From: an uncultured Oscillospiraceae bacterium
GTDB lineage: Bacteria > Bacillota > Clostridia > Oscillospirales > Ruminococcaceae
Assembly (NCBI GenBank): GCA_900556525.1
Contig: USOZ01000048.1
Location: 1-10,040 of the forward strand
Length of the DNA: 10,040 bases
Reading direction: 5' to 3'
Position 1 is the first letter of the stretch. Every line of letters starts with the position of its first letter. The notes beneath the pieces are model-generated. The model was not told the DNA's origin. It made no database searches and was given only the letters and a program-made list of their open reading frames with translations. This document shows, piece by piece, positions 7,515 through 10,040 of this stretch. The translations under genes were made by a program, and so were the position numbers.

Positions 7515-7547
7515 TAAAAAATGAGCAACCACAGCGGCTGCTCATTT
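7515..7547 (-). terminator. Rho-independent terminator after the cas operon
   Basis: Minus strand: AAATGAGCA pairs perfectly with TGCTCATTT (plus-strand arms 7539-7547 and 7519-7527). Two more G-C pairs are possible inside after one mismatch, and a run of six T follows. It is the classic intrinsic terminator form, oriented to end transcripts coming from cas2. It lies about 175 nt after the cas2 stop and upstream of the scrR promoter, separating the two blocks. Because the stem is followed by A-rich sequence on one side only, it should act in one direction. Confidence 0.8.
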
Positions 7548-7565
7548 GGCACATTCAGTGCTTCC

Positions 7566-7691
7566 CTAGTTCAAACTATTGCGCGTAGATTTTACAAAAT
7601 TGCAAATAAATCCAAACATCCCTGCAAAAAAGATGAACCAAGGGATGTTTTGCACTGGCTTACCGCTTTTAAACACACGTCTCAGCAGCAT
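7566..7691 (-). CDS. Possible 41-aa membrane microprotein downstream of cas2
   Basis: I do not recognise this gene and its reality is uncertain. An ATG at 7691 opens 41 codons ending in TAG at 7568-7566. The N-terminus is basic (MLLRRVFKSGK), residues about 18-33 form a hydrophobic stretch (PWFIFFAGMFGFICNFV) long enough for one membrane pass, and the C-terminus is short and polar with Lys and Arg. GGAAAG lies 3-4 nt before the ATG, a weak and rather close ribosome site. It begins 30 nt after the cas2 stop, is in the same frame as cas2 with no stop in between, and ends before the operon terminator, so it would be co-transcribed. An open frame this short can arise by chance, and T-rich DNA tends to read as hydrophobic. 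Confidence 0.3.
   Translation of the reverse strand: MLLRRVFKSGKPVQNIPWFIFFAGMFGFICNFVKSTRNSLN
7614..7650 (-). repeat. Perfect 10-bp inverted repeat (hairpin) after cas2
   Basis: AAACATCCCT (7614-7623) and AGGGATGTTT (7641-7650) are perfect inverted copies with a 17-nt loop. In minus-strand RNA the stem is followed by a U-rich but broken stretch (GGATTTATTTG), so it may be an extra, weaker terminator, a 3'-end-stabilising hairpin, or a regulatory structure. It lies inside the possible 41-codon frame. It is not a copy of the CRISPR repeat. Confidence 0.6.
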
Positions 7692-7721
7692 ATTCTTTCC
7701 GTGAAAATAATGCGATATTCG

Positions 7722-8012
7722 TCAAAGCATGAGCGTATCATCCTGAACAAATTCCGGAAGTCTGCCCATAACCTCTATCTTGTTGTCGTGACGTTTCCCA
7801 AGATGATAAATGCGGATCGAATCGTGATCCTCATCAATAATTTTACCGAGCCTTTGCTTTATTTTTTCAAGCTGTGCGCTGTCGATAAGCATTTCAAAAA
7901 CAGAGTTCTGAACGCGAACGCCATAATCGCTGCATACGGCTGCCACTTTTCTGAGCCTTGCTGCTCCGTTTTTATGAGTGAAATCCACATCATATGTTAC
8001 AAGTATCATCAT
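7722..8012 (-). CDS. cas2: CRISPR-associated endoribonuclease/integration protein Cas2
   Basis: 96-residue Cas2 of the type I-C kind, a structural dimer that bridges two Cas1 dimers in the spacer integration complex. The ferredoxin-like fold begins MMILVTYDVDF with the conserved Asp at residue 9 after the first strand. It continues with LRKVAAVCSDYGVRVQNSVFE (an RVQxSVFE motif), typical of this subgroup, and ends with an IRIYHLG strand. Two adjacent ATGs (8012 and 8009) are possible; GGAG lies 8 nt before the first. A longer frame upstream would overlap cas1 and has no support. It starts 4 nt after the cas1 stop. The gene stops at TGA, but the same frame stays open for 51 more codons. Confidence 0.95.
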   Translation of the reverse strand: MMILVTYDVDFTHKNGAARLRKVAAVCSDYGVRVQNSVFEMLIDSAQLEKIKQRLGKIIDEDHDSIRIYHLGKRHDNKIEVMGRLPEFVQDDTLML

Positions 8013-8016
8013 ATCG

Positions 8017-9039
8017 CTATCTCCACAAAAACGGCGGATATCCGTCAAGGTCGCCGCGCATATATCTTGCCAGCAGCATTGCCTGACAAAAAGGAATCAG
8101 TCCTATCGGTATTTTTTCTTTCAGAAATGGGTGAATGATCTCCTCTTTTTTTCTTTTCTGCCATGAATCTATAACTGTTCTGCGCGCCTTGTCGGAAAGA
8201 CGGAATTCATTGCCGTCAACGTTAATATCGTCGCTTTGTATTTGCTTTAAATTGATAAGTGAAACGACAAATCTGTCGCATAGTGCGCCGCGGAGCTCTT
8301 CCATCATATCAAGCGCCAGCGACGGTCTTCCGGGTCTGAGCGTGTGCAGGTATCCTACGGCGGGGTCAAGTCCAACCGATTCAAGCGCCGATTGAACGTC
8401 ATTTTTCATAAGCATATACACAAATGACAGCAGCGCATTTACACGGTTTTCCGGAGGCCGGCGGGTACGCTTTATAAATTGCATTTCAGGATCATCGGTT
8501 TTTAACATTCCGTCAAACGTTCTGAAGTAAATATTCGCGGCGGCACCTTCAATTCCGCGCATTGTATCAATGCTTTCGGCAGCCTGTAAAAAGCCGCATT
8601 GTTCCTGTATCATTGCCGCGCTGTCAATAAGCTGCGGCGATTTTTCTTCGGAAACATTTCTTGCCGCGCGGAGCAAGAGTGTTTTACAGTTTGAAAGTTT
8701 TCCGTAAATGATATTACGCACTATTGATTCAGATTCGGGAGTGTCAATAAGCAGGAATTGTTTTTTTCTTAAAAGCACATTGCCGCTGACAGCGCCTTGC
8801 ACTCTGCCATAGAAACGTCCGTTGTCAGAGTGAAATGAAAGACCGATCCCGCGCTCGCCGCAGAAAGCGATAAAAGGAGAGGATACAGTTGTATTTGTCA
8901 GACAGATTATCGAGTCTATTGTGTGCGCAGGAATTCTAACCTTATCCTCGCCGCCTATTTTGACAGCAATGGTTTCGTTCTGACAATAAAGATAACTACC
9001 GCTCGTCAGTATGTACAATGTATTGCCCAATTTTTTCAT
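8017..9039 (-). CDS. cas1: CRISPR-associated integrase Cas1 (type I-C)
   Basis: 340-residue Cas1, the DNA integrase that inserts new spacers at the leader end of the array with Cas2. The N-terminal beta domain begins MKKLGNTLYILTSGSYLY. The C-terminal helical catalytic domain holds the metal ligands: Glu164 in RGIEGAAANIYF, His232 in LHTLRPGRPSLALD and Asp244 at the end of that motif, so it should be active. The length and the sequence around the HTLRPGRPSLALDMMEE motif match Cas1c (the I-C/Dvulg group). The start is the ATG at 9039, with AAGGAGG upstream embedded in the last codons of cas4. Upstream in-frame ATGs would overlap cas4 and lack this site. It lies 5 nt after cas4 and 4 nt before cas2, a translationally coupled trio. 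Confidence 0.96.
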   Translation of the reverse strand: MKKLGNTLYILTSGSYLYCQNETIAVKIGGEDKVRIPAHTIDSIICLTNTTVSSPFIAFCGERGIGLSFHSDNGRFYGRVQGAVSGNVLLRKKQFLLIDTPESESIVRNIIYGKLSNCKTLLLRAARNVSEEKSPQLIDSAAMIQEQCGFLQAAESIDTMRGIEGAAANIYFRTFDGMLKTDDPEMQFIKRTRRPPENRVNALLSFVYMLMKNDVQSALESVGLDPAVGYLHTLRPGRPSLALDMMEELRGALCDRFVVSLINLKQIQSDDINVDGNEFRLSDKARRTVIDSWQKRKKEEIIHPFLKEKIPIGLIPFCQAMLLARYMRGDLDGYPPFLWR

Positions 9040-9044
9040 TTGTT

Positions 9045-9698
9045 CTATTCCTCCTTGCTGTTTTGATATTCCTTTAAGTATTTGTCGACAGAACAGCATA
9101 TTTTGGGACAGCAAATTTCATTCAGCGAGCATTTGCGGCACTTGGGAGAATGTTCCGGACGGGGAATTATCTGAGAATATAGCATACTGCAAAGTTGTTC
9201 GCATACGTTTTTAACCTTATTCCTCAGTTCTGCCGTTAATTCAATTTCCACTCTTCTGTGCGACGATATATAAAATATTGCGCCCGAACGAATGGCGCAG
9301 TCATACATTTCTTCGAGACACATTGCCTGTGCGCAAAGTTGAAGAATATATTCTTCTTCGTCGCGTAATTTTCCGTGCTTATATTCAATGGGATAAAGAA
9401 TGTATTTTTGTTTGTCCAAAAATGGAAAACAACTGCCTTTTTCATTCGGATAAGCCTCGACCATGTCGCATTTTCCCGAAATATTCATCAGATTTGAAGT
9501 TATGCACATTTCGGTTATTTCAACCTTATCGTGGTGATATTTTGTTTTTTGTTCATGCACATTTCTGTGTTCGTCGATACCTTTAATTGTGTCTGAGCTG
9601 TCTGCCCATTGCTGTTCAAGCAAAAGCAATCCCGCGCGCCGCGGGCAATATGAATACTGCGAAATATACGAAAGCGGGATATGATCGTCCGATTCCAT
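9045..9698 (-). CDS. cas4: CRISPR-associated exonuclease Cas4 (type I-C)
   Basis: 217-residue RecB-like nuclease with an iron-sulfur cluster that trims prespacers and helps choose PAM-bearing ones for Cas1-Cas2. Fe-S ligands are one N-terminal Cys (Cys18 in YSYCPRR) and a C-terminal cluster (Cys187, Cys190, Cys196 or 197). The nuclease core has a His near 44-48, Asp78 in GKCDMVEA, Glu105 and Lys107 in PIEYKHGK, then a QLCAQA helix at 120-125. The ATG at 9698 is preferred because AAGGAGG lies 4 nt upstream; a TTG ten codons earlier (9728) has no ribosome site. It is the first gene of the adaptation set and lies 86 bp from the end of the CRISPR array. In type I-C the usual order is cas4-cas1-cas2, as here. 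Confidence 0.95.
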   Translation of the reverse strand: MESDDHIPLSYISQYSYCPRRAGLLLLEQQWADSSDTIKGIDEHRNVHEQKTKYHHDKVEITEMCITSNLMNISGKCDMVEAYPNEKGSCFPFLDKQKYILYPIEYKHGKLRDEEEYILQLCAQAMCLEEMYDCAIRSGAIFYISSHRRVEIELTAELRNKVKNVCEQLCSMLYSQIIPRPEHSPKCRKCSLNEICCPKICCSVDKYLKEYQNSKEE

Positions 9699-9737
9699 AA
9701 GTCCTCCTTTTCTGAACAAATCCGTCAAATAATTTGA

Positions 9738-9771
9738 TTTATACCCCTATTTGGGGCATTCAATTTTGAAT
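9738..9771 (-). promoter_or_regulatory. Palindromes and weak promoter-like boxes upstream of cas4
   Basis: Between the array and cas4 are a perfect 14-bp palindrome ATTCAATTTTGAAT (9758-9771) and a small GC hairpin, CCCC-TATTT-GGGG (9744-9756). On the minus strand TATAAA (9743-9738) could be a -10 box with TTGAAT (9763-9758), half of the palindrome, as -35. The spacing is only 14 bp, too short for a good promoter. cas4-cas1-cas2 may instead be read from the array transcript, with the palindrome acting as an operator or processing site. This is inference. Confidence 0.3.
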
Positions 9772-9784
9772 CCACCAAATGTCA

Positions 9785-9815
9785 GTTTCAATTCACGCCC
9801 CGTAACAGGGGCGAA
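9785..9815 (-). repeat. Degenerate terminal CRISPR repeat
   Basis: This copy keeps the first 17 nt (GTTTCAATTCACGCCCC, plus strand) and the GGGGCGA arm. The 7-nt middle TGCGTGA is replaced by the 6-nt GTAACA, and the final C is A. The stem CGCCCC/GGGGCG still pairs perfectly, so processing may survive. Decay of the terminal repeat is usual at the leader-distal end and sets the array polarity. Confidence 0.85.
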
Positions 9816-10040
9816 GTAAGCCTCGCATATATTATTGTCATATTTGGAGTTTCAATTCACGCCCCTGCGTGAGGGGCGACATTGACGATTTCTAAAAAAT
9901 CGGGATTTAAAGAATGTTTCAATTCACGCCCCTGCGTGAGGGGCGACTTCGCTTTTACTTCGTTTTCAGTTTGAAATCCAAATGTTTCAATTCACGCCCC
10001 TGCGTGAGGGGCGACAGGAACATTCAGCGTCCTGCCTTTC
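9785..10040 (-). CRISPR. CRISPR array, leader-distal end, type I-C-like (continues past window)
   Basis: Four repeats at 9785-9815, 9849-9880, 9916-9947 and 9984-10015. The last three are identical 32-mers beginning GTTTCAATTCACGCCCC and ending GGGGCGAC on the plus strand. Read on the minus strand they begin GTCGCCCC and end TGAATTGAAAC, the usual type I-C form, with a 7-bp hairpin (CGCCCCT/AGGGGCG). Spacers are 33, 35 and 36 bp, plus one cut by the window edge (at least 25 bp). The leftmost repeat is degenerate, so the leader lies to the right and crRNA precursor runs leftward, towards cas4. In type I-C, Cas5 cuts at the hairpin base and leaves an 11-nt 5' handle, here the terminal TGAATTGAAAC. 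Confidence 0.97.

Noticed and set aside
7364..7552. 62-codon minus-strand frame between the cas operon and scrR
   Set aside because: It begins inside the rho-independent terminator stem, runs across the scrR promoter, and has no ribosome site or recognisable domain.
7521..8138. Plus-strand open frame (205 codons) opposite cas2 and the intergenic region
   Set aside because: It crosses the terminator hairpin and runs antisense to cas2 and the 3' end of cas1; it has no recognisable motif.
9040..9114. Upstream in-frame ATG extension of cas1 (25 extra codons)
   Set aside because: It overlaps cas4 and lacks a ribosome site, whereas the ATG at 9039 has AAGGAGG and matches the usual Cas1 N-terminus.
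9741..9772. A fifth, inverted CRISPR repeat next to cas4
   Set aside because: Without gaps only about a dozen of 32 positions agree with the repeat; the resemblance is limited to CCCC/GGGG and the end, so it is kept only as a remark under the junction finding.
9785..10040. Self-targeting spacers
   Set aside because: By eye none of the visible spacers matches other parts of this window; the rest of the genome is not visible.
7722..10040. Functional link between the CRISPR block and the sucrose operon
   Set aside because: A strong terminator and a separate scrR promoter lie between them, and no shared regulatory site is visible; proximity alone is not evidence.

Overview
The window looks like a chromosomal segment of a low-to-medium GC Bacillota, probably a gut-type Clostridia (an Oscillospiraceae/Ruminococcaceae-like genome is my guess; nothing here fixes the genus). 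Grounds: strong AGGAGG-type ribosome sites, TATAAT promoters, TTG start codons, a Gram-positive-style sucrose PTS, and a type I-C-like cas4-cas1-cas2 set. Every gene I can support lies on the minus strand, so the biological reading order runs from right to left.

Right end (about 9785-10040 and beyond): the end of a CRISPR array with four repeats of 31-32 nt. The leftmost repeat is degenerate, which marks the leader-distal end, so the leader should lie to the right of the window. Repeat sequence and orientation fit type I-C, with crRNA read on the minus strand. An 86-bp gap with two small palindromes separates the array from cas4 (9698-9045), cas1 (9039-8017) and cas2 (8012-7722), which are packed 4-5 nt apart. 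No interference gene (cas3, cas5, cas7, cas8c) lies in the window. After cas2 comes a possible 41-codon membrane microprotein gene (7691-7566), in the same frame as cas2, with a perfect 10-bp hairpin inside it. A rho-independent terminator follows at about 7515-7547.

Middle (7413-6204): scrR, a LacI-family repressor with its own TTGAAT-17-TATAAT promoter and an operator-like palindrome next to it, then the regulatory region of scrA with a TGGACA-17-TATAAT promoter and related operator-like sites.

Left (6203-103): one tight operon, scrA (sucrose EIIBCA), scrB (GH32 sucrose-6-phosphate hydrolase), scrK (fructokinase), ptsH (HPr) and ptsI (Enzyme I), followed by a candidate terminator. It encodes a whole sucrose route: PEP phosphorylates EI, then HPr, then EIIA and EIIB. 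Sucrose enters as sucrose-6-phosphate, ScrB splits it to glucose-6-phosphate and fructose, and ScrK phosphorylates the fructose. The unusual points are that the general PTS proteins sit inside a sugar-specific operon and that the HPr carries Lys instead of the regulatory Ser at position 46. The CRISPR and sucrose blocks look like unrelated neighbours.
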